From NCBI GenBank assembly GCA_964016105.1, contig CAXHEX010000009.1:1-64000 (forward strand): a stretch of 64,000 nucleotides of DNA, given 5' to 3'. Below are positions 25,414 through 33,618 of this stretch, one piece after another. This stretch comes from Ketobacter sp964016105 (GTDB taxonomy: Bacteria; Pseudomonadota; Gammaproteobacteria; Pseudomonadales; Ketobacteraceae). The notes below the pieces were generated by a model that did no database searches, was not told the DNA's origin, and worked only from the letters and a program-made list of their open reading frames with translations. A program made the translations under genes and the position numbers. Position 1 is the stretch's first letter. Each line of letters opens with the position of its first letter.

Positions 25414-27012
25414 TTATCTGGACTTTCCAAGACTGATGGGTAAATGAACCGTCACTTCGAAACCTTTCTCTGCCTTGGTTTCAAATGAAATCATTCCCGA
25501 ATGTTCATTTACAATTTCGTGAACCATGGTTAAACCTAAACCCCGGCATTGATCTCCAGGTCGTTTGGTACTGAAGAAGGGCTCAAACACTTTTGTGGAC
25601 AATTCATCCGGTATCCCTGCTCCGGTGTCAAGCACCTTAAGCGCAATAAATTCATTTTCATGTTTGGTGGTAATCTCCATGGTGCGATGCCCTTTTGCAG
25701 TGGCATGGATAGAGTCCACTGCGTTTTCCACCAGTTGTTTAATCATGGCTCGCAAGCGGTTTTCAAAACCCATAACGTTGGGCAGCCTTTTTTCTGGTTT
25801 CCAAAGAAACTCTACACCGTAAGTGGTAATCGTATCCGAGCAAATGGACACAGCTTCACGCACTAATTGATTAACGTTCACAGGCATTGCAGACTGGGTC
25901 TTGCGCATTGGGGTAAGGTCTGTAAGCCCCCTCAAGGCACTCTCCCCAGCCTGAAGGGCTTCCTTCATGGCTAACAATACGGGGTCAGGGTCTTCACCTT
26001 CGGTTCCCCGTTTTTCCAACATTGACACTGCAGCGGCCATGAGATTCACTGGTTTTTCAATTTGGTGAATGGCGCCATTGTAGGTCTCTTGCATGCCCTG
26101 AATAAATTCTTCCTTAACCACCAACTCCTTCAAAGCCAGCAATCGGGCCCGTTCCTGTCGACGTTTATTCGCTGTGATTTCTGAAATAACCAACAATCGG
26201 TATTGGTTCTTGGTTTGATTAAAGAATTGATCAACGGAATCATCTTCCACCGTTATGGAAGTACTAAAACAGGAGAACCAGCGTTCTCCTTTACCGGCAT
26301 TACCTAATGGAAATTCAACGCCATCAAAATGATCTTTTGCCTCATCCGGATCCAAAACCCGTCTGCCGGTTTGTTCTTCAATGATCTGAGCAATTTTGAT
26401 CACGGGCTCTTCACCCATATCCGCTGCCAGGGCTTTGTAACTTAAGTTATCAAGCACAATGCCACCGTCGTTATCGATCAGAACCGCCGCCGAAGGCGAC
26501 GCATCCAGCACGGCTTCGATCATGGCTTTGTTGTTATTAACTTGGCTTTGTAAGCGGTAAACGTCCGTTACATCCCGGTGCATACCTAGATAATTGGTTA
26601 CGCCACCTTGGTCATCTATAACGGGAGCCACTGTGAGTTCCGCCAGATAGCGGGTATTGTCTTTACGTCGATTAACCAGCACACCAACCCAGGGCTGCTT
26701 TTGTTTTAGCCTGGCCCACAAGGTTTCGTAAACCAGAGGGGGTGTGGTTCGATTGGACAAGATGGATTCGTTCTGTCCGATAACTTCTTCATTTTTGTAT
26801 GCGGTCACATTGGCGAAAGCTTGGTTTGCATACACTATGTTGGCTTTTAAATCTGTTATTGATATGGCTACCGGGCAATTTTCCACGGCATGGTAAAAAA
26901 CATCAGCAGGTATTTGAATTAGCTTGCCAGTATCATCATCACTGCCACTGTCCTGTCCCACCTCACGTAACAACGTTACATTGGTGCTGTCTGGGCCAGT
27001 TTTTTTGCTCAT
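25414..27012 (-). CDS. nifL: NifL, redox- and nitrogen-sensing anti-activator of NifA
   Basis: 532 residues. PAS1 (about 38-150, ENCPVAISITDLKANIVYANQAF) is the FAD redox sensor in this family; PAS2 follows (about 165-290). Next comes an H-like region with GAIHQIEKPVNLMAAA, which keeps a histidine, and a GHKL ATP-binding domain with N box (NAVDSIHA) and G boxes (DTGAGIPDEL, RGLGLTMVHEIV). NifL does not phosphorylate NifA but binds and inhibits it when oxygen or fixed nitrogen is plentiful. It is the first gene of nifLA, divergent from rnfA. Confidence 0.95.
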   Translation of the reverse strand: MSKKTGPDSTNVTLLREVGQDSGSDDDTGKLIQIPADVFYHAVENCPVAISITDLKANIVYANQAFANVTAYKNEEVIGQNESILSNRTTPPLVYETLWARLKQKQPWVGVLVNRRKDNTRYLAELTVAPVIDDQGGVTNYLGMHRDVTDVYRLQSQVNNNKAMIEAVLDASPSAAVLIDNDGGIVLDNLSYKALAADMGEEPVIKIAQIIEEQTGRRVLDPDEAKDHFDGVEFPLGNAGKGERWFSCFSTSITVEDDSVDQFFNQTKNQYRLLVISEITANKRRQERARLLALKELVVKEEFIQGMQETYNGAIHQIEKPVNLMAAAVSMLEKRGTEGEDPDPVLLAMKEALQAGESALRGLTDLTPMRKTQSAMPVNVNQLVREAVSICSDTITTYGVEFLWKPEKRLPNVMGFENRLRAMIKQLVENAVDSIHATAKGHRTMEITTKHENEFIALKVLDTGAGIPDELSTKVFEPFFSTKRPGDQCRGLGLTMVHEIVNEHSGMISFETKAEKGFEVTVHLPISLGKSR

Positions 27013-27077
27013 AATTTAAGCCTCAAGCATTGAAGAGGTATTTCTACCTGTGTATTGCTAACCGTGTTATTACCGGA

Positions 27078-27092
27078 GCAATATCTATACCA
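27078..27092 (-). promoter_or_regulatory. sigma-54 promoter of nifLA
   Basis: Minus-strand TGGTAT-AGATA-TTGC keeps TGG, the -12 TTGC and the ten-base spacing. It is about 65 bases before nifL. A NifA site lies about 80 bases further upstream, which suggests autoactivation. I did not see a clear NtrC site. Confidence 0.68.
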
Positions 27093-27166
27093 ACCAAAAT
27101 AACCCCTTAATAATGCAGCAGCGCCCCCCATTTACGGGACTAAAGTGGTGCACAACAAAAACCGTT

Positions 27167-27182
27167 TGTAGCAAACCCGACA
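27167..27182. promoter_or_regulatory. NifA activator site between nifL and rnfA
   Basis: TGTAGCAAACCCGACA, a perfect TGT-N10-ACA, placed so it can serve nifLA on the left (about 100 bases from its start) and rnfA on the right (about 185 bases). The identical 16 bases recur at 32827 before nifF. The 358-base gap around it holds no gene. Confidence 0.78.
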
Positions 27183-27332
27183 TTCCTAGGGCAGCACCGG
27201 ATTTGCTTCTGTCGCGATTACCACATTCCCGTAATCAAAATAGCAAACCCCACACCAAGCAAATCAACACGGAAACTTGTAACGCCCCAGCAATAAAGGG
27301 CTAGCGGCTATTTCCATGGTTTGAGCCGCTTT

Positions 27333-27349
27333 AGGCACAGTAAATGCTT
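27333..27349 (+). promoter_or_regulatory. sigma-54 promoter of the rnf operon
   Basis: AGGCAC-AGTAA-ATGCTT matches GGCAC at -24 and TGC at -12 with correct spacing. It ends 22 bases before the rnfA ATG, giving a leader of roughly a dozen bases that still includes AAGGAGG. A weaker alternative, CAGCAC-N5-TTGC at 27192, lies too close to the NifA site. Confidence 0.62.
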
Positions 27350-27371
27350 AGGTACGCAAAAGGAGGATACT

Positions 27372-27947
27372 ATGGCTGAAATGCTCTTTCTCATCATTGG
27401 TACCGTGTTAGTGAACAACGTTGTCCTGGTCCAGTTTTTGGGTTTGTGTCCTTTCATGGGCGTGTCAAACAATATTGGCACCGCAACCGGCATGGGATTG
27501 GCTACCACATTCGTTTTGACCTTGTCCGCTACATGCGGTTGGCTGATTGAATACTATTTGCTGGCACCTTTAGGCCTTACCTACCTGCGTACACTGAGCT
27601 TTATCCTGGTTGTAGCGGCGGTAGTGCAATTCACTGAGCTGTATCTAAAGAAAACCAGCCAAGCCATGTATCAAAGCCTGGGTATATTTCTACCATTGAT
27701 CACAACTAACTGCGCTGTATTGGGAGTAGCGTTGCTCACGGTGCGGGAAGGTTTTGGCTTCATAGAAAGTATCATCTATGGCTTTGGCGCTGCAATCGGG
27801 TTTTCCATGGTCATGATCATCTTCGCGGGTTTAAGACAAAGACTCGCATTAGCTGAAGTTCCCGACCACTTTTCCGGTGCTCCTATTGGACTCATCACAG
27901 CAGGGCTATTGTCGATGGTGTTCATGGGATTCGCCGGGCTGGTTTAA
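27372..27947 (+). CDS. rnfA: RnfA, membrane subunit of the Rnf complex
   Basis: 191 residues from ATG 27372, which follows AAGGAGG; an upstream ATG at 27321 lies before the predicted promoter. It is an integral membrane protein with six hydrophobic helices and the family stretches NNVVLVQFLGLCPFMGVS and LPLITTNCAVLG, each carrying a cysteine that in Rnf/Nqr holds an Fe-S centre between RnfA and RnfE. The Rnf complex uses ion flow to drive electrons from NADH to ferredoxin or flavodoxin for nitrogenase. First gene of a seven-gene operon. Confidence 0.95.
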   Translation: MAEMLFLIIGTVLVNNVVLVQFLGLCPFMGVSNNIGTATGMGLATTFVLTLSATCGWLIEYYLLAPLGLTYLRTLSFILVVAAVVQFTELYLKKTSQAMYQSLGIFLPLITTNCAVLGVALLTVREGFGFIESIIYGFGAAIGFSMVMIIFAGLRQRLALAEVPDHFSGAPIGLITAGLLSMVFMGFAGLV

Positions 27948-27969
27948 CGAATAATAAAGGAGATCATTT

Positions 27970-28494
27970 ATGCTTGCTGCTATTGGTGTACTCACTGTTA
28001 TGGGATTAGTTCTGGGATTAGGATTAGGCTATGCCGCGCGAATCTTTGCAGTGGAGAAGGACCCAGTTGTAGAAGAAATAACAGCCATGATGCCAGGAAC
28101 ACACTGTGGGCAATGCGGATTTGCTGGCTGCTCTCCTGCAGCTGAAGCCATTGCTTCTGGTGAGGCAGAAGTGACTTGTTGCCCTCCCGGTGGCAAACAG
28201 CTGGCTTCAGATATAGCCGCTAAGTTAGGTATAGAAGTAAACCTGGAAGACATGGCTGAAGGCCGTCACTTTGCACAGGTAAATTCTGAATTGTGCACAG
28301 GATGCACCCGTTGCTACAAGGTATGTCCTACCGATGCAATATTGGGCGCAAACAAGCAAATCCACCGTGTTATCTCAAACGCCTGCACTGGCTGCCAGTC
28401 CTGCATTAAAGCATGCCCGGAAAAATGTATTTCTTTGGTACCTGAGCAAGAGTCCTTAGACACCTGGCATTGGCCTAATCCTAAGGCAGCCTGA
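27970..28494 (+). CDS. rnfB: RnfB, Fe-S subunit of the Rnf complex
   Basis: 174 residues: one N-terminal membrane helix (about 4-26), then a four-cysteine cluster site in GTHCGQCGFAGCSP with a later CC, and two ferredoxin-type [4Fe-4S] motifs CTGCTRCYKVCP and CTGCQSCIKACP. RnfB is thought to pass electrons to the external ferredoxin. It begins 22 bases after rnfA, behind AAAGGAG. Confidence 0.95.
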   Translation: MLAAIGVLTVMGLVLGLGLGYAARIFAVEKDPVVEEITAMMPGTHCGQCGFAGCSPAAEAIASGEAEVTCCPPGGKQLASDIAAKLGIEVNLEDMAEGRHFAQVNSELCTGCTRCYKVCPTDAILGANKQIHRVISNACTGCQSCIKACPEKCISLVPEQESLDTWHWPNPKAA

Positions 28495-28529
28495 TTGGCC
28501 GAAGTAACTGACTGTGAGAGGATTCAAAC

Positions 28530-30005
28530 ATGTGGCTATCATCATTTCGCGGTGGGGTTCATCCTGACGGTTTTAAAGAACTGTCGACCCAGCATCCCAT
28601 TGGTCATGTGCCTCTTCCGCCTAAATTGTACGTACCTGTTCGTCAACACACCGGCAGTGCATCTATCCCCCTGGTTAAACCAGGTGAGAGGGTTCTAAAG
28701 GGTCAATTAATCGGTAAGGCAGGAAGTGGACTGTCTGCTCCCATCCATGCTCCCACATCAGGAATAGTAGAAGACGTAAGGCCCGTCACTGCAGCTCATC
28801 CCTCTGGTCATAGTTGCACTGCTGTGATAATTGATGTGGATGGACTTGATACCCCCATTGAAACCAATACTGTAGACGATCCTTTTAGTCTGACCCGAGA
28901 AGAACTGGCAGATCGCATATTCGATGCTGGCATAGTGGGAATGGGTGGAGCCGCGTTCCCCGCCGCGGTAAAACTGAACTCTGCCACCAAGCGTGAGATT
29001 GATACCTTGATCATTAACGGCGGTGAATGTGAGCCATACCTGACTGCAGATGATTTCCTTATGCGGGAAAGAGCAAATGGTATCGTCGAAGGTTCCAAGA
29101 TCATCCGCTATATCATTGGTGCAAAAAAAGTCGTAGTGGCTATTGAGGACAACAAACGGGAAGCCATCGCTTCCATGAAGGAGGCCACGAAGCAGTACGA
29201 TTATATTGAAGTAAAAACCGTTCCCACCCGTTATCCCATGGGTTCGGCCAAACAAATGATTCATGCTGTTACTGGTAAAGAGGTACCCGCGGGTGGGCGC
29301 AGCTCGGATGTGGGCGTGCTTATGCACAACGTCGCGACCGCCTATGCCATCCACCAATGCCTCGCTGAAGGTATGCCACTCATTTCCAGAATTGTGACCG
29401 TTTCCGGTGGATCGGTGGTGGAGCCACGTAATGTGGAGGCCCTCATTGGAACCCCCATAGAACACTTGATAGCACAGTGTGGCGGCACCAAAAGTGACGT
29501 TAGCCGTATTATATTGGGAGGCCCGATGATGGGCCAGATAATGCCTTCTATGGAAGTACCATTAATCAAAGGGGCCGCAGGTGTTTTGGTATTGGAGAAC
29601 AATGAAATTACCCAACCTTCACCTTCACCTTGTATCCGTTGTGGACGCTGTCTGAACGCGTGCCCAATGGGATTGGTACCGCTGGAAATGGCAAACCATT
29701 CAAAAGCCAACGATTTCGACGGCGCCAAAGAGTTTGGTTTATCAGATTGCATTCTGTGTGGTTCCTGCTCCTTTGTTTGCCCGTCCCACATTCCCTTAGT
29801 GCAATATTTTCAATACGCAAAAGGCATGCTAAATCATCAGAGGCTGGATGAGCAGCATGTGGAGAGAACAAAACAATTATCGGAAGCCCGTCGATTGCGG
29901 CAGGAAAAAGAAGCTGCCGCCAAAGCCGCTGCGAAAGCCGCTAAAGCCAACAAGCGGAAGAAAACACCGAAAAAAGCTGCCGCTAAATCTGCGGTGGGAG
30001 AATAG
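28530..30005 (+). CDS. rnfC: RnfC, NADH-binding Fe-S subunit of the Rnf complex
   Basis: 491 residues: the opening RGGVHPDGFKELS is the RnfC signature, followed by the NADH/FMN-binding fold (GMGGAAFPAAVKL, NGGECEPYLTADDFLM) and two [4Fe-4S] motifs CIRCGRCLNACP and CILCGSCSFVCP. The tail after about residue 455 is a short Lys/Ala-rich segment, much shorter than the long repeats of enterobacterial RnfC. NADH oxidation happens here. Confidence 0.95.
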   Translation: MWLSSFRGGVHPDGFKELSTQHPIGHVPLPPKLYVPVRQHTGSASIPLVKPGERVLKGQLIGKAGSGLSAPIHAPTSGIVEDVRPVTAAHPSGHSCTAVIIDVDGLDTPIETNTVDDPFSLTREELADRIFDAGIVGMGGAAFPAAVKLNSATKREIDTLIINGGECEPYLTADDFLMRERANGIVEGSKIIRYIIGAKKVVVAIEDNKREAIASMKEATKQYDYIEVKTVPTRYPMGSAKQMIHAVTGKEVPAGGRSSDVGVLMHNVATAYAIHQCLAEGMPLISRIVTVSGGSVVEPRNVEALIGTPIEHLIAQCGGTKSDVSRIILGGPMMGQIMPSMEVPLIKGAAGVLVLENNEITQPSPSPCIRCGRCLNACPMGLVPLEMANHSKANDFDGAKEFGLSDCILCGSCSFVCPSHIPLVQYFQYAKGMLNHQRLDEQHVERTKQLSEARRLRQEKEAAAKAAAKAAKANKRKKTPKKAAAKSAVGE

Positions 30006-30007
30006 TT

Positions 30008-31081
30008 ATGGATAATTCGTTGATTGCAGCGCCCCACGCCCATGACCATTCGTCGGTGAGTCGCATCATGCTACACGTGTGCTGGGCTTTGATTCCATGT
30101 ACCTTGTTTGGTCTTTACCAATTTGGCTTTCCGGCCATTAATCTTTTTGTGTTAACGGTTGCATCAGCCATCGGCTGGGAATCGCTTTGTTTGTATTTCC
30201 TTAAGAAACCACAGCATCAACTAATGGATGGCTCCGCGCTACTCACAGGATGGTTGCTGGCTCTTACGCTGCCCCCTTGGGCGCCCTGGTGGCTGGCGGT
30301 TGGAGGCTCATTTGTGGCAATTGTAGTAGGTAAACAAATTTTCGGTGGATTGGGCCAAAACGTATTTAATCCCGCCATGCTGGCCCGAGTTGCTCTACTG
30401 ATTTCATTCCCAGTGCAAATGACAGTTTGGCCAATAACGGGGCTGGGGTTTTCAGACATCAGTTTTGTGGACGGGCTGAAAATTACAGCTGATGTTTTCC
30501 AGATGCCCGATGGATACACTGGCGCCAGTGCATTGGGTCATTTGAAAACAGAACTCAGCATAGGGCATCCTGCATCGCAAATAATCAATGAAGACTTTTC
30601 CGTATGGAATTCCATACTTGGGAATACCACCGGCAGCCTGGGTGAAACCTCTGCTTTATTGATCCTGTGTGGTGGTGTCTGGCTTTTGTTTAAACGTATC
30701 ATAAGCTGGCACATCCCAGTTGCCATGTTGGGTTCCTGCGCTGTGTTAGCACAGTTATTTCACTGGATTGATCCAGACCAATATGCGGACTTCAGATTCC
30801 ATCTTTTCTCTGGCGCCATGATGCTGGGAGCGTTTTTTATCGCAACCGATATGGTCACTTCTCCCTCTTCTAAGTCCGGTCAATTGGTATTTGGCGTTGG
30901 CTGTGGTTCCATCGCCTTCATCATACGAACCTGGGGCACTTTTCCGGAAGCGGTGGGGTTTGGCGTATTGTTTATGAACGCTCTAACGCCTCTCATTGAT
31001 ATTTATTTTAGACCCCGGGTTTATGGCAGAACCTACGGTGGAACTCCCAAGCGTTACCAGCAAGAGGGTGAAACCTCATGA
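30008..31081 (+). CDS. rnfD: RnfD, FMN-bearing membrane subunit of the Rnf complex
   Basis: 357 residues with about nine hydrophobic helices and the family stretch GQNVFNPAMLARVALLISFP. The flavin attachment region reads GYTGASALG, so the residue at the usual covalent-FMN position appears to be serine (Ser174) rather than threonine. It starts two bases after rnfC and its last codons overlap the rnfG start (ATGA-type overlap at 31078-31081). RnfD and RnfG carry electrons through the membrane part of the complex. Confidence 0.94.
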   Translation: MDNSLIAAPHAHDHSSVSRIMLHVCWALIPCTLFGLYQFGFPAINLFVLTVASAIGWESLCLYFLKKPQHQLMDGSALLTGWLLALTLPPWAPWWLAVGGSFVAIVVGKQIFGGLGQNVFNPAMLARVALLISFPVQMTVWPITGLGFSDISFVDGLKITADVFQMPDGYTGASALGHLKTELSIGHPASQIINEDFSVWNSILGNTTGSLGETSALLILCGGVWLLFKRIISWHIPVAMLGSCAVLAQLFHWIDPDQYADFRFHLFSGAMMLGAFFIATDMVTSPSSKSGQLVFGVGCGSIAFIIRTWGTFPEAVGFGVLFMNALTPLIDIYFRPRVYGRTYGGTPKRYQQEGETS

Positions 31082-31773
31082 GCTTACATACAGCGACCCC
31101 CGAACAACCGTCTTACCGCAAACGACTTGGCTACCAGGCCATGCTGTTGGGTGGTATCTGCTATATGGTGGCAATCCTCATTATATTCGGAGATATCTCC
31201 ACCCGAGATGCCATAGAAAAAGAGCTAAAACAAGATCGACTCGATACGCTAGATCAGGTACTTCCTGCTGCCATTTATGAAAATAATATTTTGGAAGATA
31301 AGGTTACAGTGTCAGCATTAGATGATTCGAATACAAAAATCACGGCCAATGTGGCGACACTACAGGGTGTAAATACTGGTTTTGCTTTCCCCATTGTGGG
31401 TGATGGCTATAGTGGCGAAATTGAAATGCTAATGGGCATAAACCATGACGGCGAAATTCTCGGAGTAAGAGTCATCACTCATGCAGAAACTCCCGGCTTA
31501 GGTGACAAAATCGAAATTAGCAAGGCAGAGTGGATCAAATCCTTTGATGGTCATTCCTTAGCAAATACCCCTAAGAAAGACTGGGCTGTGGTGAAAGACG
31601 GTGGCAAATTCGATCAATTTGCAGGAGCGACAATCACCCCAAGGGCAGTTGTTGCCGCCGTCTACAGCGGTTTGCAGCTCTATGAGAAAAAGCGAGACGA
31701 GTTTAATTATATCGCTCCTGTTAGCGAAGGAGCGGTAGAGAGTAACGACGACGTGGTAGCGAAAAATGAGTGA
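31078..31773 (+). CDS. rnfG: RnfG, covalent-FMN subunit of the Rnf complex
   Basis: 231 residues with one N-terminal helix (about 18-38) and a periplasmic FMN-binding domain. The flavinylation motif is AGATITPRAV with Thr185 as the attachment residue, close to the usual SGATxT. The GLGDKIEISKAEW segment is typical. The start overlaps the end of rnfD and the end overlaps the start of rnfE. Confidence 0.94.
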   Translation: MSLHTATPEQPSYRKRLGYQAMLLGGICYMVAILIIFGDISTRDAIEKELKQDRLDTLDQVLPAAIYENNILEDKVTVSALDDSNTKITANVATLQGVNTGFAFPIVGDGYSGEIEMLMGINHDGEILGVRVITHAETPGLGDKIEISKAEWIKSFDGHSLANTPKKDWAVVKDGGKFDQFAGATITPRAVVAAVYSGLQLYEKKRDEFNYIAPVSEGAVESNDDVVAKNE

Positions 31774-32512
31774 TAATAGCGACAGCCAATCAGCGCAGGC
31801 AAAACCAGAGTCGGTTGACTACAAAGGCCTGTTCCATGAGGGTTTGTGGAACAACAATGTAGCCATGAGCCAGATGCTGGCGTTATGTCCTTTACTAGCG
31901 GTGACCACCAGTGCCACCAACGGGTTAGGCATGGGGTTGGCCACACTGGTGGTTATGGTCACCGCCAATTTAGTGGGTTCGGTGTTAAGACACATTATCA
32001 CCCCGCAGGTGCGCATACCGGTATTTATCGTGTTGATCGCTTCCATTGTTACCCTGGTTGATATGTGGCTGAACGCCTGGATGCATGAGCTTTATAAAGT
32101 ACTCGGGCTTTTCATTCCGTTAATCGTTACCAACTGTGCCATATTAGGTCGGGTGGAAGCCTATGCATCCAAAAACACCGCTATCCCCGCCATGGTGGAT
32201 GGGCTGGCCATGGGGCTTGGATTTATCTGGGTACTGGTGGTAGTGGGCGCCGTACGGGAAATATTTGGTAGTGGCACTCTGTTTGCCCATGCATCCCTCT
32301 TGCTGGGCCCGGGGTTTGCTTGGTTGGAAACCACTATTCTACCCAATTATCAGGGCATACTGTTGTTGGTACTGCCACCGGGTGGGTTTTTGATCCTGGG
32401 TTTTCTGCTGTACGTAAAACGTCTTATCGACAGCGTGTTAGAAGCCCGAGCAAATTCAAAGGCAGCCGACAGTGACAGCAACGATTCCCTCAGCCCTGCA
32501 TCGGGAGGTTAA
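31766..32512 (+). CDS. rnfE: RnfE, membrane subunit of the Rnf complex
   Basis: 248 residues, integral membrane, related to RnfA by inverted topology: NNNVAMSQMLALCPLLAVTTS and FIPLIVTNCAILGRVEAYASK match the conserved cysteine-bearing half-helices. The start overlaps rnfG by eight bases. The C-terminus is a short polar tail rich in Ser and Asp. It pairs with RnfA around the membrane Fe-S centre. Confidence 0.95.
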   Translation: MSDNSDSQSAQAKPESVDYKGLFHEGLWNNNVAMSQMLALCPLLAVTTSATNGLGMGLATLVVMVTANLVGSVLRHIITPQVRIPVFIVLIASIVTLVDMWLNAWMHELYKVLGLFIPLIVTNCAILGRVEAYASKNTAIPAMVDGLAMGLGFIWVLVVVGAVREIFGSGTLFAHASLLLGPGFAWLETTILPNYQGILLLVLPPGGFLILGFLLYVKRLIDSVLEARANSKAADSDSNDSLSPASGG

Positions 32513-32515
32513 GCC

Positions 32516-32776
32516 ATGAAAGTGAGTATCGCTTATGCAACGGAAACCTCGCAGATATGGAATAACATTGAGGTGAATGAGGGTGCAACAGTTGAAGACG
32601 TTATCACCCAATCAGGCATTCTACAAAGCTATGATATCGATCTAAAGAAACAAAAGGTGGGCATCTTTGGAAAATTCACCAAGCTCAATGCTTCGGTACA
32701 AGAAGGCGATCGGGTTGAAATCTATAACCCCATCACGCGGGTTCTGGACGAAGACGATGACGACGATGATGATTAA
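32516..32776 (+). CDS. rnfH: RnfH
   Basis: 86 residues, beta-grasp (ubiquitin-like) fold of the RnfH family: KVSIAYATETSQIWNNIEVNEGATVEDVI, then VGIFGKFTKLNASVQEGDRVEIYNP. It ends in a run of aspartates (EDDDDDDD), more acidic than usual. RnfH occurs with rnf operons, including the Azotobacter nif-linked one; its role is not established. Three bases after rnfE, last gene of the operon. Confidence 0.92.
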   Translation: MKVSIAYATETSQIWNNIEVNEGATVEDVITQSGILQSYDIDLKKQKVGIFGKFTKLNASVQEGDRVEIYNPITRVLDEDDDDDDD

Positions 32777-32782
32777 ATAGAA

Positions 32783-32798
32783 TGTAGCAAATCCGACA
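32783..32798 (+). promoter_or_regulatory. NifA activator site 1 for nifF
   Basis: TGTAGCAAATCCGACA, a perfect TGT-N10-ACA starting six bases after the rnfH stop. It differs from the second site by one base. The two sites are 44 bases apart, close to four helical turns, so they face the same side of the DNA. Confidence 0.75.
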
Positions 32799-32826
32799 CA
32801 CCCATTTTTCTAAACCTTTCCCCGCC

Positions 32827-32842
32827 TGTAGCAAACCCGACA
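32827..32842 (+). promoter_or_regulatory. NifA activator site 2 for nifF
   Basis: TGTAGCAAACCCGACA, identical to the site between nifL and rnfA. It is centred about 105 bases before the predicted nifF transcription start. Confidence 0.77.
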
Positions 32843-32912
32843 ACCCAACCTTGCAACCACCATTAATCCTATATATTTCAGTCAGTTATAGAGATAAAAC
32901 CTGCCCTTTTAC

Positions 32913-32928
32913 TGGCATATTACCTGCA
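32913..32928 (+). promoter_or_regulatory. sigma-54 promoter of nifF
   Basis: TGGCAT-ATTAC-CTGCA matches the consensus TGGCAC-N5-TTGCA at 9 of 11 fixed positions with correct spacing. It is 64 bases before the nifF ATG and downstream of two NifA sites. Confidence 0.8.
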
Positions 32929-32991
32929 ACTGAATAACTATCATTTATTTAATTCGAATGATCTCAAGACTAAAAAGGGTGGTACTAAATC

Positions 32992-33534
32992 ATGGCTAGA
33001 ATCGGATTGTTCTTTGGAACCGACACTGGAAAAACGCGTAAAGTTGCAAAAATGATTAAGAAGAAGTTTGACGACGACACTATGGCAAAGCCCATCAATG
33101 TAAACCGTGCTGTGGTGGATGAGTTCGTAAGTTATGATTTTCTTATCCTAGGTACTCCTACACTGGGAGAAGGTTTATTGCCCGGACTTTCTGCAGAATG
33201 CGAAAACGAGAGCTGGGAAGAGTTTCTGCCTCAGCTTGAAGATCAGGATTTCACTGGCAAAACCGTAGCTATCTATGGTTTGGGGGACCAGGTTGGTTAT
33301 GCTGACGAATTTGTTGATGCCATCATGGAAATCCACGAATTCTTTAGCGAAAGAGGCGCGACCCTGGTGGGCGAATGGCCAACAGAGGGGTATGAGTTCG
33401 AACACTCTGAAGCGGTCGTGGATGGCAAGTTTGTGGGCCTTGCCCTGGACCTAGACAACCAACAAAACCTGACTGAAGAACGTTTGGATGTGTGGCTGAA
33501 ATCCATATCCAGTGCATTTGATCTCACTTTGTAG
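32992..33534 (+). CDS. nifF: NifF, nitrogenase flavodoxin
   Basis: 180 residues, long-chain flavodoxin: phosphate-binding loop GLFFGTDTGKTRKVAKMI, second FMN loop LGTPTLGEGLLPGL and third loop YGLGDQVGYADEFVDA. NifF reduces the nitrogenase iron protein in Azotobacter and Klebsiella. Here it follows the rnf operon, which can supply its electrons, and has its own NifA-dependent promoter. Its stop codon lies inside a fresh 20-bp tandem duplication that leaves the protein intact. Confidence 0.93.
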   Translation: MARIGLFFGTDTGKTRKVAKMIKKKFDDDTMAKPINVNRAVVDEFVSYDFLILGTPTLGEGLLPGLSAECENESWEEFLPQLEDQDFTGKTVAIYGLGDQVGYADEFVDAIMEIHEFFSERGATLVGEWPTEGYEFEHSEAVVDGKFVGLALDLDNQQNLTEERLDVWLKSISSAFDLTL

Positions 33535-33553
33535 CATTTGGTCTCACTTTGTA
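33514..33553 (+). repeat. 20-bp tandem duplication at the end of nifF
   Basis: GCATTTGATCTCACTTTGTA at 33514-33533 is followed directly by a copy with one change (A to G at position 8) at 33534-33553. The nifF stop TAG spans the junction. It looks like a replication-slippage duplication. Confidence 0.85.
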
Positions 33554-33577
33554 ATAGGGACCTGCTAACGCACGCAC

Positions 33578-33618
33578 AGGCCATGGGGAGCAGCATTGGA
33601 GTCTGTTCTCCCTGGCCT
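33578..33618. terminator. imperfect hairpin between nifF and the AraC gene
   Basis: AGGCCATGGGGAGCAG at 33578-33593 and CTGTTCTCCCTGGCCT at 33603-33618 can pair with a few mismatches and a nine-base loop, between convergent genes. The following T-run is weak, so the terminator role is tentative. Confidence 0.45.

Noticed and set aside
27192..27206. CAGCAC-N5-TTGC as the rnf promoter
   Set aside because: It lacks the full GG at -24 and lies about ten bases from the NifA site, too close for looping; the match at 27333 is better placed.
28758..29465. Long minus-strand frame inside rnfC (235 codons)
   Set aside because: It lies wholly within a well-supported rnfC and its translation shows no protein family features, so it is an antisense shadow.
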